From Limosilactobacillus gorillae (lineage in GTDB: Bacteria; Bacillota; Bacilli; Lactobacillales; Lactobacillaceae), in assembly GCF_001293735.1 (NCBI RefSeq), contig NZ_BCAH01000035.1, forward strand, positions 1 to 43,637: 43,637 bases of DNA, in the 5' to 3' direction. Every line of letters starts with the position of its first letter. Position 1 is the first letter of the stretch. Shown in pieces: positions 33,026 to 41,745 of the stretch. The translations under genes were made by a program, and so were the position numbers. The notes beneath the pieces are model-generated. The model made no database searches. It saw only the letters and a program-made list of their open reading frames with translations, and was not told the origin of the DNA.

Positions 33026-35056
33026 ATGCAACAAGGAAAGAAAAATCTCGCCCTAATGGGTCTAATCACGCTGGGAATCGTTTACGGTGACATTGGAACA
33101 TCACCTCTCTACGTTATGACTGCCTTGATCAATGATGCTGGCGGCCTCGATAAGCTCAGCGAGGATTACGTCATTGGTTGCCTATCATTAGTCTTTTGGA
33201 CCCTAATGTTAATGACCACGATTAAGTATGTCCTCGTCGCCCTGCACGCTGATAATCATGGTGAAGGGGGAATTTTCGCCCTCTACGCCCTGGTCCGCAA
33301 GCGACGTCGGTGGCTAATCTACCCCGCTCTCTTGGGTGGGGCAGCCTTGCTAGCCGACGGGACGCTGACTCCGGCCGTGACAGTGACTACTGCTATCGAA
33401 GGCCTCAAAGGAGTTGCCATTGGTCCAACCACGCCGATCCAGACCCAGACAACCGTTATCTGGGTTACTTTCGCCATTTTATTGGCCCTCTTCTTGATTC
33501 AACGCTTCGGAACCGCCCTAATTGGAAAGGGCTTTGGTCCCCTGATGCTAATCTGGTTTAGTTTTCTAGGTGTCTTTGGGCTTATTAACCTAGTTAAAGA
33601 ACCACTGGTCCTCCGGGCGCTTTCACCCCACTATGGCTTAATGCTCCTGTTCTCTCCAGAAAACAAAGTTGGTATCTTCATCCTTGGATCAGTCTTTTTG
33701 GCAACAACAGGGGCTGAGGCCTTGTACTCTGACATGGGCCACGTTGGGCGCCAAGCAATCTATTTAACCTGGCCCTTTGTCTTCTCAACCCTAACGCTCA
33801 ACTACTTCGGTCAGGGCGCTTACTTAATCCACAACTTAGGTCACCTGACGGGAACTGGAACAACCTTCAACCCCTTTTATGAAATGCTTCCATCCTGGGC
33901 CTACTTGTTCGGGGTCGTAATTGCCACCATCGCAGCCATCATTGCCTCTCAGGCTTTGATCACCGGCTCCTTTACCCTGGTTGAAGAGGCAATTGGGTTA
34001 AAACTATTACCAAAGATGGCGATTAACCACCCGACCCTTTCCCGTGGCCAGATTTACATTCGGACCATCAACTGGCTTTTATGCGCCTGCACCACCCTGG
34101 TCCTATTTTACTTTCGGACCTCTGAACACATGGAGGCTGCCTATGGCTTGGCCATCACCATCACAATGCTAATGACCACCCTCCTGTTATACCAGTATTT
34201 GGTTAGCCACCGTTCTCACTGGCTAGCTCTCTCTTTCGCCAGCCTGTATGCGATCATTGAAGTTATCTTCTTGATCTCTTCGTTGACCAAGTTCGACCAC
34301 GGTGGGTATGTCACCCTATTCATCACCTTAGTGATTGTTGCCCTGATGGTTGCCTGGTACTTTGGTAACAAACTTCGTGACTTCCTGGATGGCGAAACCG
34401 CTTGGACCTCTTTACAAGATTACAAGGACATCCTTCAAGAATTAACCAACGATGAATCCATTCCGCTTTACATCTCTAACCTTGTCATGCTCACCAAAGT
34501 GAAGAAACACAGCGCCATCAAGCGCGAGGTCTTATATTCAATTCTAGATAAGACCCCTAAACGGGCCAAAGTGTACTGGTTTGTTACGGTTAACACCACC
34601 GGCGAACCTTACACAAACTACTACACCGTGGATATGATGGGGACCCGTAACATCGTCAATCTCCAGTTATACCTTGGCTTTAAGATGAGCCATCAGGTCT
34701 CTTTATACCTGCGGCAAGTGGTCAATGACTTGATACGTGAAGGAATCATTGATCCCCAGCCCCAAAAGTACACTACCACCCCTGGCCGACAAGTCGGTGA
34801 TTTTCGCTTCGTAATCATCCAGGATCAACTCTCCGCCAACATTCAACTGCGTGGCTGGCAACATCTCCTAATTGGGGCACGAATTTTCATCCAAAATCAC
34901 TCTACCACTCCAGTTCAGTGGTTCGGACTTGAATTTTCCCAAGTAACCGTCGAGAAGGTACCAATCCTCTTAAACCGGCGTTCTGCCCCGATGGTCAATC
35001 AGCGGGCTGTCTACCACCGCACCCCTACTACTCCCAAAGATCAAAAAGAATTCTAA
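33026..35056 (+). CDS. kup: Potassium uptake protein, KUP family
   Basis: 676 residues with about 12 membrane segments and a cytosolic C-terminal domain. The signature GIVYGDIGTSPLYVM lies near residue 18. ATTGAEALYSDMGHVG and LNYFGQGAYLI are also typical. The ATG at 33026 follows GGAAGGA and is preferred to the one 15 bases upstream. It imports K+ with protons. It ends in an unusually basic tail. Confidence 0.94.
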   Translation: MQQGKKNLALMGLITLGIVYGDIGTSPLYVMTALINDAGGLDKLSEDYVIGCLSLVFWTLMLMTTIKYVLVALHADNHGEGGIFALYALVRKRRRWLIYPALLGGAALLADGTLTPAVTVTTAIEGLKGVAIGPTTPIQTQTTVIWVTFAILLALFLIQRFGTALIGKGFGPLMLIWFSFLGVFGLINLVKEPLVLRALSPHYGLMLLFSPENKVGIFILGSVFLATTGAEALYSDMGHVGRQAIYLTWPFVFSTLTLNYFGQGAYLIHNLGHLTGTGTTFNPFYEMLPSWAYLFGVVIATIAAIIASQALITGSFTLVEEAIGLKLLPKMAINHPTLSRGQIYIRTINWLLCACTTLVLFYFRTSEHMEAAYGLAITITMLMTTLLLYQYLVSHRSHWLALSFASLYAIIEVIFLISSLTKFDHGGYVTLFITLVIVALMVAWYFGNKLRDFLDGETAWTSLQDYKDILQELTNDESIPLYISNLVMLTKVKKHSAIKREVLYSILDKTPKRAKVYWFVTVNTTGEPYTNYYTVDMMGTRNIVNLQLYLGFKMSHQVSLYLRQVVNDLIREGIIDPQPQKYTTTPGRQVGDFRFVIIQDQLSANIQLRGWQHLLIGARIFIQNHSTTPVQWFGLEFSQVTVEKVPILLNRRSAPMVNQRAVYHRTPTTPKDQKEF

Positions 35057-35104
35057 CATTTAAACACCAACCGCCCTATAAGGAACCTTGCCCTTACTAT
35101 CTAC

Positions 35105-35153
35105 AAAAAGACCCTTAGCAGATTCGGTCAGAAACCGGCTGTTAAGGGCCTTT
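35105..35153. terminator. Terminator between kup and the glpK-coupled ORF
   Basis: An interrupted stem around GACCCTTAGCAG and CTGTTAAGGGCC, followed by TTTT on the plus strand and with A-rich sequence on the other side. Confidence 0.75.
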
Positions 35154-35600
35154 TCAGTTAGCTGTTGCGTGCCAGTACTGGTGAATCATCGCTAGTTCGC
35201 CAACTGACTGTGTTTGAAGATTAAATTGACTAAGAGTTTGCTGAAGTAACCGAATTTGATCATCACCTTGCCAATGATTTTTCAACTTGGCTTGATGATT
35301 ATAAATCTGTTGACAAGCCCTTTCCTGGGCCCTAACGGACTTGAATGGATCCATTTCCAGTATCCACTCCGGATGACTTTCTACCTGTTCTATCCACCAA
35401 CTCACTCCCCGCCAGTAAGTAAGCTGCGACTTAGGTACCCGCTTATCATTTTTCATCTTAACCAAAAGTGGTTCCCAATTCGCCGCTACCGTCAAAAGGA
35501 AGTTTTCATTTACAAACAGGCCATCAAGGTGATTTTGTTTGATCACTGCTTGAAGTCGGTCACCTAAGCCCAAAACTCGTTTTAAAGTCATGGGAGTCAT
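35154..35600 (-). CDS. Unknown protein translationally coupled to glpK
   Basis: I do not recognise this 148-residue protein. It is soluble, mixed-charge and tryptophan-rich (WEPLL, YWRGVSWWIEQV, HPEWI), with no signal peptide, Cys cluster or known motif. Its ATG overlaps the glpK stop (TAATG), so it is made with GlpK. It stands where lactobacilli often carry glpO or glpF, neither of which is present. A regulatory or partner role for glycerol kinase is possible but unsupported. Confidence 0.7.
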   Translation of the reverse strand: MTPMTLKRVLGLGDRLQAVIKQNHLDGLFVNENFLLTVAANWEPLLVKMKNDKRVPKSQLTYWRGVSWWIEQVESHPEWILEMDPFKSVRAQERACQQIYNHQAKLKNHWQGDDQIRLLQQTLSQFNLQTQSVGELAMIHQYWHATAN

Positions 35601-37114
35601 TAATCTTCCCCAGCCCCGTGGCTAAAGAAGCGTACGGCCTCAACAGCCCGTTGCCAACCGGCATAGTGTGCAGCTGCCACTGCTGGTTTCATTACCGGAT
35701 CAAAACGGTCACCCATTTTAGCTAGCTGACAAAGCTCATCCTGGTCCTCCCAGAAATTTACCGCTAGACCCGCTAAAAAGGCGGCTCCCAGCGCCGTGGT
35801 CTCTTTGATCTGCGCCCGAACAATCGGGGTTTGAAGAAGGTCTGCTTGAAACTGCATCATAAAGTTATTTTTCGAAGCTCCCCCGTCCACAGCGAGGGTC
35901 GTTAAGGCCAGACCAGTATCTTTAACCATCGTATCGACAACATCCTTAGTCTGGTAAGCAATTGCTTCTAAAGCCGCCCGTACAATATTTTCTCGCTTGC
36001 TTCCCCGGGTCAGGCCAAACATTGCTCCACGAACCTCTTGGTCCCAGTAAGGTGCCCCAAGGCCCGTGAAAGACGGAACTACGTAGACCCCACCCGTTGT
36101 CTTGGCATCGATGGCCATCTGTTCCGACTCGTTTGCCGATTTAAAGAGCTGTAAGCCGTCCCTTAGCCACTGAACGACTGACCCAGCCACAAAAATTGAT
36201 CCTTCCAAGGCGTAATTGACTTGATCACCGATCCCGTAGGCAATTGTCGTCAGGAGGCCATTCTGGGAAAGAATTGGGGTGGCCCCAGTATTCATTACTG
36301 TAAAGGCCCCCGTCCCATAGGTATTCTTGACGTTCCCCTTTTCAAAAGCTCCCTGACCAACTAGGGCTGCCTGCTGGTCACCGGCTATTCCAGCCACAGG
36401 TACTTGCACCCCAAAGAAGTGATAATCAGCCGTATATCCATAAACGTACGAGGAGGGCTTAACCTCCGGGAGCATCTGGCGGGGAATTTCTAACAGGTCC
36501 AAGATATCTTGATCCCAATCCAAGGTATTAATGTTAAAGAGCATGGTTCGGCTGGCATTAGTAACGTCAGTGGCATGAACCCGCCCACTGGTTAGGTTCC
36601 ACAACAGCCAGGTATCAAGTGTCCCAAAAAGGAGGTCGCCATTTTGAGCCCGCTTTCTTGCCCCCGGCACGTTATCTAGGAGCCACTTAATCTTGGTGGC
36701 CGAGAAGTAGGAGTCAATCACCAACCCTGTTTTTTGATGGATCATATCGGTGTAACCATCTTCAATCAGCTGTTCCGCGATTGGGGCGGTTTGTTTTGAT
36801 TGCCATACAACTGCGTGGGCAATTGGCTTACCAGTATGGCGATCCCAAATGACCGTCGTTTCCCGCTGGTTAGTAATTCCAATCGCCGCAATCCGGTAGG
36901 GTTTCACCTGAGCCTTAATGACCACTTCTGAAATGACTGACTGAACACTATCCCATATTTCCTCAGCGTCGTGCTCTACCCACCCGGGCTGGGGAAAGTA
37001 CTGGGTGAATTCCTTTTGGGCAATTGCCACCTCATTTCCCTCGTGATCAAAAATGATTGCCCGTGCTGAAGTCGTCCCCTCATCGACTGCCATCACGTAT
37101 TGCTGTTCGTTCAC
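35600..37114 (-). CDS. glpK: Glycerol kinase
   Basis: 504 residues of the FGGY family. The nucleotide/phosphate loop is [10 protein letters not shown], and [14 protein letters not shown] and the C-terminal [12 protein letters not shown] are present. It makes glycerol 3-phosphate. His232 in DYHFFG is the residue phosphorylated by HPr in enterococcal GlpK, so PTS control is probably kept. The start is GTG, after AAAGGATGAGCGAGC. No promoter is evident between it and the terminator of the tautomerase gene, so it may depend on read-through. Confidence 0.95.
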   Translation of the reverse strand: MNEQQYVMAVDEGTTSARAIIFDHEGNEVAIAQKEFTQYFPQPGWVEHDAEEIWDSVQSVISEVVIKAQVKPYRIAAIGITNQRETTVIWDRHTGKPIAHAVVWQSKQTAPIAEQLIEDGYTDMIHQKTGLVIDSYFSATKIKWLLDNVPGARKRAQNGDLLFGTLDTWLLWNLTSGRVHATDVTNASRTMLFNINTLDWDQDILDLLEIPRQMLPEVKPSSYVYGYTADYHFFGVQVPVAGIAGDQQAALVGQGAFEKGNVKNTYGTGAFTVMNTGATPILSQNGLLTTIAYGIGDQVNYALEGSIFVAGSVVQWLRDGLQLFKSANESEQMAIDAKTTGGVYVVPSFTGLGAPYWDQEVRGAMFGLTRGSKRENIVRAALEAIAYQTKDVVDTMVKDTGLALTTLAVDGGASKNNFMMQFQADLLQTPIVRAQIKETTALGAAFLAGLAVNFWEDQDELCQLAKMGDRFDPVMKPAVAAAHYAGWQRAVEAVRFFSHGAGED

Positions 37115-37142
37115 GCTCGCTCATCCTTTCTTAATTGAAAGT

Positions 37143-37171
37143 AAAAGGGGGGCCGTTAAAACGGCTCCCCC
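37143..37171 (-). terminator. Hairpin between the tautomerase gene and glpK
   Basis: Stem GGGGGAGCCGTT/AACGGCCCCCC with one mismatch, then TTTTACTTTC on the minus strand. It may set the glpK level by partial termination. Confidence 0.75.
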
Positions 37172-37177
37172 GGTTGA

Positions 37178-37363
37178 TTACTTATCGCTAGCCATCCTGC
37201 CGGCAACGCTGTAACGGTCTGGACGCATTTCGTTTAAAACGATGTGCACCCGTTCTTCCGGTACGTTGGCGTTCTTTGCAATCGCCGCCGTCACGTCCTT
37301 AACCAACCCTTTGAGCTGTTCTTCGTTCCGGCCCTCAATCAAATCGATGTGTACTAATGGCAT
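37178..37363 (-). CDS. 4-oxalocrotonate tautomerase-family enzyme
   Basis: 61 residues from ATG at 37363, directly behind AAGGAGGAATCGAGT. This start puts Pro2 right after the Met, the catalytic N-terminal proline of the family (MPLVHIDLIEGR). The conserved Arg-containing C-terminal part is NEMRPDRYSVAG. It tautomerises keto/enol acids; the substrate is unknown. Confidence 0.92.
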   Translation of the reverse strand: MPLVHIDLIEGRNEEQLKGLVKDVTAAIAKNANVPEERVHIVLNEMRPDRYSVAGRMASDK

Positions 37364-37392
37364 ACTCGATTCCTCCTTCATTAATTATTTTG

Positions 37393-37422
37393 ATTTTAAC
37401 ACACCCGAACCTAGCCGGGCAA
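37393..37422 (-). promoter_or_regulatory. Probable promoter of the tautomerase gene
   Basis: TTGCCC (37422-37417), 18 bases, TAAAAT (37398-37393), just upstream of the AAGGAGG site. Confidence 0.5.
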
Positions 37423-37428
37423 TTGACC

Positions 37429-39291
37429 TTAATTAGCTCGTGAAAATTCTTCCCGTAACCGATTAACCACGGCCGATTCCTTGGCCGTAAAGATAATCCG
37501 ATCTCCGTACTCGATCACCGTTGTCCCGTGCGGAGTTAACCATGCCCCATTGCGTCGGATCCGGCTGATCGTAATTTGATCAATCATCGGTATGTCCATT
37601 AATTGAATTCCACTGTAACGGTGGTTTTGAAGTTTAACTTCAAATAGCCCCGCTTCCGTGCTTGTTAGCATATGCATTATTGATGGTGACTCAATTAAGG
37701 CTCGTAGGACTGATGATTCAACATTATAGGTGTTGAAAACCTCAATCCCCTGCTGCTCAAGTTCCTGTTTAGCTTCGTTAGCAACTTGCAAGGAGCTTTG
37801 GTTGACGATCACACGTTCAACCCCTGCTTCTTTCGCCCCAATTGCGAGGTGGCGATTTCGTTCGTCATGCCGCTGGCCAATCACCAAGATGTCAGTTTTT
37901 AAAAAGCCTCCTTGACGAAGGGTATCTAGGTCAATCTTTTCCAGGAAGTAAATATCTTTTAATTCGGAGTTGTATGTGTGGTAGTTTTCTTGGCTATCGG
38001 TAACCACCCGAACATCGTTCCAATCCTTCGTTAGCTGTTGGGCAATTGGCACTGTCATTACGTTAGCCCCAATGATAACCACCCGTTGCTTAATCTGATC
38101 TTCCTTTGCCAGTCGGAAGGTACTGTTAAAGACCACCGGAGCAATGATACAAACGATCACTGCTGCCAAAACAAAGGCATCCGACTGGGTTTGGCTAATC
38201 GCTTTTAAGTTTCTAGCCACTTCTAGGGAAGGCAGAACCAATGTAATGGTGGTAACGGTCAAGAAGGTTCCCGCAAACGAATTCCGGCCATCAAAACTTT
38301 GCCGGTAAACCATAAAAGTCCCTAATTTGGCTACCACTAGGCCTAATACAAGAATTGGGATCAACATCAAAGCGTGCGGATTAACCAGTAATTCACGCAG
38401 ACTCAACTTAGCTCCAGTCATAATAAAGAAGACCGGAATAAAGAAACCATAACCGATCGAAGTTAGCTTATCCTGGGTCGATTCATGCGGTTCTAGCAAT
38501 TTCATGACCATCCCAGCTAAAAAGGCCCCTAAAATATTTTCGGCCCCTACCGACTCGGCAACTAAGACCAGTGTAAAGATCAAAAAGACCGCTAAGCGGA
38601 TATCCAGCTGGGTCGTGTCCTTAGTGATCCGTTTGAACCAACCAAAGTAACGGTGAAACCGATGTAACAGTATTACTGCCACAACCAGCGGAATTACGAT
38701 CAACCAAATTCGGGCTACATCACCACCCATAACTGAGGCATAGACGGATAAAAGAACCATGGGAATGATCTCACCAAGCACCGCCGTTAAAAGAATCGTT
38801 TGACCAATCGGCTTGCTTAAAATCTCCTTTTCCTTGAGCGTAGCGATTACCACTCCCAGGGCGGTCGTGGTGAAGATGATGGTTGCCAAGAAGATATCGT
38901 TAAAAAGTCCCAGCTTTGCTAATCCCCACGCTAGGACTAGTGATACCACGAGACTGAGTACAAAGGCCTCCACTGCAAGCTTAACTGGTGACATCGTTTT
39001 CTCTGCTTGCTTGCCACTCTGAGGGCGAAAGAGCGAAAAATCAATCTCCATCCCGGACAAGAACATCAGGATAATCACCCCAACAGAGGAGAGGAGGTTT
39101 AAATTTGTCGTAGGACTAACTAACCGGAGCCCGCTTTGGCCTAAGATTATTCCTACTATAATTTCGGCGACTGCTGTTGGAACACCAGTGATTTTAAAAC
39201 GGGCCATTATAATTGGAATAACAAGTGCCGCCAGGATCACAATAAACATTGACAGTGACTGACTCGCCGCCATTCCGGTTGCCAATATCAT
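37429..39291 (-). CDS. CPA2 monovalent cation/proton antiporter with TrkA-N and TrkA-C domains
   Basis: 620 residues. A 12-13-segment exchanger domain (about 1-385) has the core NILGAFLAGM. A TrkA-N (RCK) domain follows at about 400-520 and a TrkA-C domain at about 535-618. It is of the KefB/YbaL type for K+ or Na+ against H+. The RCK glycine motif reads GANVMTVPIAQQL rather than GxGxxG, so nucleotide gating may be altered. AAGGAG lies 12 bases before the ATG. Confidence 0.9.
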   Translation of the reverse strand: MILATGMAASQSLSMFIVILAALVIPIIMARFKITGVPTAVAEIIVGIILGQSGLRLVSPTTNLNLLSSVGVIILMFLSGMEIDFSLFRPQSGKQAEKTMSPVKLAVEAFVLSLVVSLVLAWGLAKLGLFNDIFLATIIFTTTALGVVIATLKEKEILSKPIGQTILLTAVLGEIIPMVLLSVYASVMGGDVARIWLIVIPLVVAVILLHRFHRYFGWFKRITKDTTQLDIRLAVFLIFTLVLVAESVGAENILGAFLAGMVMKLLEPHESTQDKLTSIGYGFFIPVFFIMTGAKLSLRELLVNPHALMLIPILVLGLVVAKLGTFMVYRQSFDGRNSFAGTFLTVTTITLVLPSLEVARNLKAISQTQSDAFVLAAVIVCIIAPVVFNSTFRLAKEDQIKQRVVIIGANVMTVPIAQQLTKDWNDVRVVTDSQENYHTYNSELKDIYFLEKIDLDTLRQGGFLKTDILVIGQRHDERNRHLAIGAKEAGVERVIVNQSSLQVANEAKQELEQQGIEVFNTYNVESSVLRALIESPSIMHMLTSTEAGLFEVKLQNHRYSGIQLMDIPMIDQITISRIRRNGAWLTPHGTTVIEYGDRIIFTAKESAVVNRLREEFSRAN

Positions 39292-39349
39292 AACTTTCTT
39301 TTTCTCCTTCTCTATTTACCAAATTCATTATAAATCAAACCGGGCGCTC

Positions 39350-39388
39350 AAAAGGAGGAGATGACCAGGCACTCCAGCCATCCCCTTT
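39350..39388 (-). terminator. Terminator of the dipeptidase gene
   Basis: Minus-strand stem from AAAGGGGATGG to CATCTCCTCCTTTT, ending in a short T-run. Two mismatches. Confidence 0.65.
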
Positions 39389-39417
39389 AAATATTTTCCC
39401 GGTTATTACTTTACTTA

Positions 39418-40830
39418 CTACAAGTTTTCGTCGGTCTTGAAGTTTAACGGGCTGTAATCCGTCATCTTTGTCAGCAACCTCAATGATAGATCCCGGTAAG
39501 CATTTAAGGCGTCCGTTGCAAAATTCATGCTCTGGAGGGTCAAATAAGCAACCCGCTCCGTTTGCGTCTTTAAATCCTTTAAATGGGCATCCGCTTGGGC
39601 GACCATCTTTAAGGCGTTCACGTTTAGCTCCTTTTGAACCTCTTCTAAGTCGGGCAAGAAATCGTGATAATGACTATCGACCAGAACCCCTGCCTCCTTG
39701 AAAATCCAATAAGCAGCATTCCGCTGAGCAGGTAATTTTCCACGTCTATAGGCGGTTGGTACATCATCAATTCCGGCAAAGAATGGTACGTAGACACTTT
39801 GGGCCGTAACCCCCATCGCAATCCATTGAATGTTGGCCCCCGCACGATTCATCTGTAAAAGATGCGACTCCTGGGTCTTGGCCAGGGATACTGGCCGGTA
39901 TCGGTGTTTTTCCTCATCACTACCCCGCCCAACTGGATCGAACGGCGTTCCCTGGTAGTGTGACCCCAAGTAGCGTTGGGCATCCAAGATGCTTAACTTA
40001 CGATCCGGTCTGATGATAAAAGGCAGATTCTGATCTTCGGGATGTTCATCTTGGGCCTGAGTTTTTGAAAACATCTGGTGTCCATACCAAACCCGGGGCG
40101 TGGAGTAAATCGCATCGGAGCGATCACGAGTCCCAAAAATCTCACGGAAGTTGAAACCTGAATCGTGTGGGTTTAAGTGATTGGTTGCTACAAAATCCTG
40201 AATTCCCGGGTGAAACATGAAGTTATCCGGATCATCAAAGTCAACCTCTTGAATTGCCAACTGGTTACCGACAACGGCGTAGGCATCGTCAGGAATCCGT
40301 TGTGCCACCCAATAGTGTCCGCCACCCGTTTCAAAGTACCAGGCCTCATCGTTATCAGCAAACAGGACCCCATTGGTTTCGCCGGTTCCGTGTTCGGCGA
40401 TCAATTGACCAAGGCGCGTCACACCTTCCCGTGCGGTTTTGACGTAAGGGAGTACCACCGTTACCATGGCTTCTTCATTTAAACCATTCTTCACCAGGGG
40501 ATCGTAACCTAAGACCAATTCGTTAGTATAGGCACTTTCTGTCGCCGACATTGCAACATCAAATTCGTTAATCCCATTTTCTTCAAATAGGCCATCCTTG
40601 TCGTTCCACTCTGGAGTAGCCATGTACTGGGCACTATGAGTGGGTAGTTGAAGGGTTAGCTTAGTTTCCTTAGAGATAAATAGGTGATCCATACTGTCAC
40701 GGGGGTGAATTTCAATTCGCTTTGGCCAAGCCGCCTTGGCATCTTCGTTCCGCCCTATGATGATCGATCCATCAATTGTGGCCCCCTTCCCGACTAAAAT
40801 ACTGGTACAAGCGGAAAGTTTCTTCATCAT
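39418..40830 (-). CDS. pepD: Dipeptidase, C69 family
   Basis: About 470 residues. The Ntn-hydrolase nucleophile is C8 in LSACTSILVG, exposed after removal of a short propeptide, and GSIIIGRNEDA follows. It cleaves dipeptides in the cytosol. The ATG at 40830 is seven bases after AAGGA; an ATG three bases on and a GTG three bases before are alternatives. It fits with the POT peptide importer at 23.6 kb. Several PepD paralogues are usual in lactobacilli. Confidence 0.92.
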   Translation of the reverse strand: MMKKLSACTSILVGKGATIDGSIIIGRNEDAKAAWPKRIEIHPRDSMDHLFISKETKLTLQLPTHSAQYMATPEWNDKDGLFEENGINEFDVAMSATESAYTNELVLGYDPLVKNGLNEEAMVTVVLPYVKTAREGVTRLGQLIAEHGTGETNGVLFADNDEAWYFETGGGHYWVAQRIPDDAYAVVGNQLAIQEVDFDDPDNFMFHPGIQDFVATNHLNPHDSGFNFREIFGTRDRSDAIYSTPRVWYGHQMFSKTQAQDEHPEDQNLPFIIRPDRKLSILDAQRYLGSHYQGTPFDPVGRGSDEEKHRYRPVSLAKTQESHLLQMNRAGANIQWIAMGVTAQSVYVPFFAGIDDVPTAYRRGKLPAQRNAAYWIFKEAGVLVDSHYHDFLPDLEEVQKELNVNALKMVAQADAHLKDLKTQTERVAYLTLQSMNFATDALNAYRDLSLRLLTKMTDYSPLNFKTDENL

Positions 40831-40851
40831 CACATCATCCTTCTTTTATGA

Positions 40852-41745
40852 TTAATTGTTACTTGATTGGACCTTACGATTATTCTGGTTTCCCCTTTGA
40901 TTGTTGTCCTGATTTAGGAGGTATGCCCTAATCAGACTGACAATCTGCTGATTTTGGGGTAGGTCAGAGTGCTGGGCGTCGGTTCCCGTTACAGTCATCA
41001 TCGTGAAGTGTTTGACCACTTTTTGGTAGATGTACTTACCAGCCTCCACGCTCCCCTCTGGAACCAGCCCGTCAGAATTATAGGTTTTTGTCCCCATCAC
41101 GGATAGGACCGTCAAATAATTAGGAATTTTATCCCGTCCTGCAATTAGGTCACTGAGCATTTGAGTCTTATTAGTGGCTGACTTTTCCGAGAAGTTATAA
41201 GGGGTCCCCAACGTCATTAAGGTTTTAATTCTCACCCCGTTATCTTGGTTGAAATACTTTTCCAGCCATAGTGTCCAAATAAGTCCCCCGTTAGAATGCC
41301 CAAAGGCCTTAAAATTATTAAACTTATAAGTCTCAACCAGTTGTTCAAAGGCTACATTAAACATTTTAGCCTGTTTTTTGATGTTTGAGTAGCCGTCATG
41401 GTTATTTTCAAAGGCAACTACGATAATTGGTTCCATATCTCCCCGGCGAATTTTCCCCGTGTAGCTGACCTTACCGGAGTTATAAACCTCAACCTTAAGC
41501 AAGGAGTGTTTTTTAGCACTTTCTTGATTTAAGAGCTTAACTAAGGTGTCAAAACGGTTCTTCGTCGCTGAAGATCCCGGGATCATAATGACTGGTGATA
41601 ACCGGGAATTGTACTGAGCAGCCTGTTCTTTAGTACTACTTTTAACCCAATTTGACGTGGGAATCAACAGGACCACCAAGATGAACAATCCCACCAAGAG
41701 CACCCATAGGCTCCGCCGTTGCTGGCGATTAGTCAATTTAAACAT
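40852..41745 (-). CDS. DUF915 alpha/beta hydrolase, paralogue 2
   Basis: 297 residues from ATG at 41745, inside the last codons of the EIIC gene. One N-terminal membrane segment (about 13-30), then the external domain with IPGSSATKNRF, nucleophile GHSNGG (S151) and a C-terminal AQHSDLPQN His. It is a diverged relative of the 27175-28032 protein with the same layout. Overlap with an orphan EIIC suggests the two work together or are co-made. Confidence 0.88.
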   Translation of the reverse strand: MFKLTNRQQRRSLWVLLVGLFILVVLLIPTSNWVKSSTKEQAAQYNSRLSPVIMIPGSSATKNRFDTLVKLLNQESAKKHSLLKVEVYNSGKVSYTGKIRRGDMEPIIVVAFENNHDGYSNIKKQAKMFNVAFEQLVETYKFNNFKAFGHSNGGLIWTLWLEKYFNQDNGVRIKTLMTLGTPYNFSEKSATNKTQMLSDLIAGRDKIPNYLTVLSVMGTKTYNSDGLVPEGSVEAGKYIYQKVVKHFTMMTVTGTDAQHSDLPQNQQIVSLIRAYLLNQDNNQRGNQNNRKVQSSNN

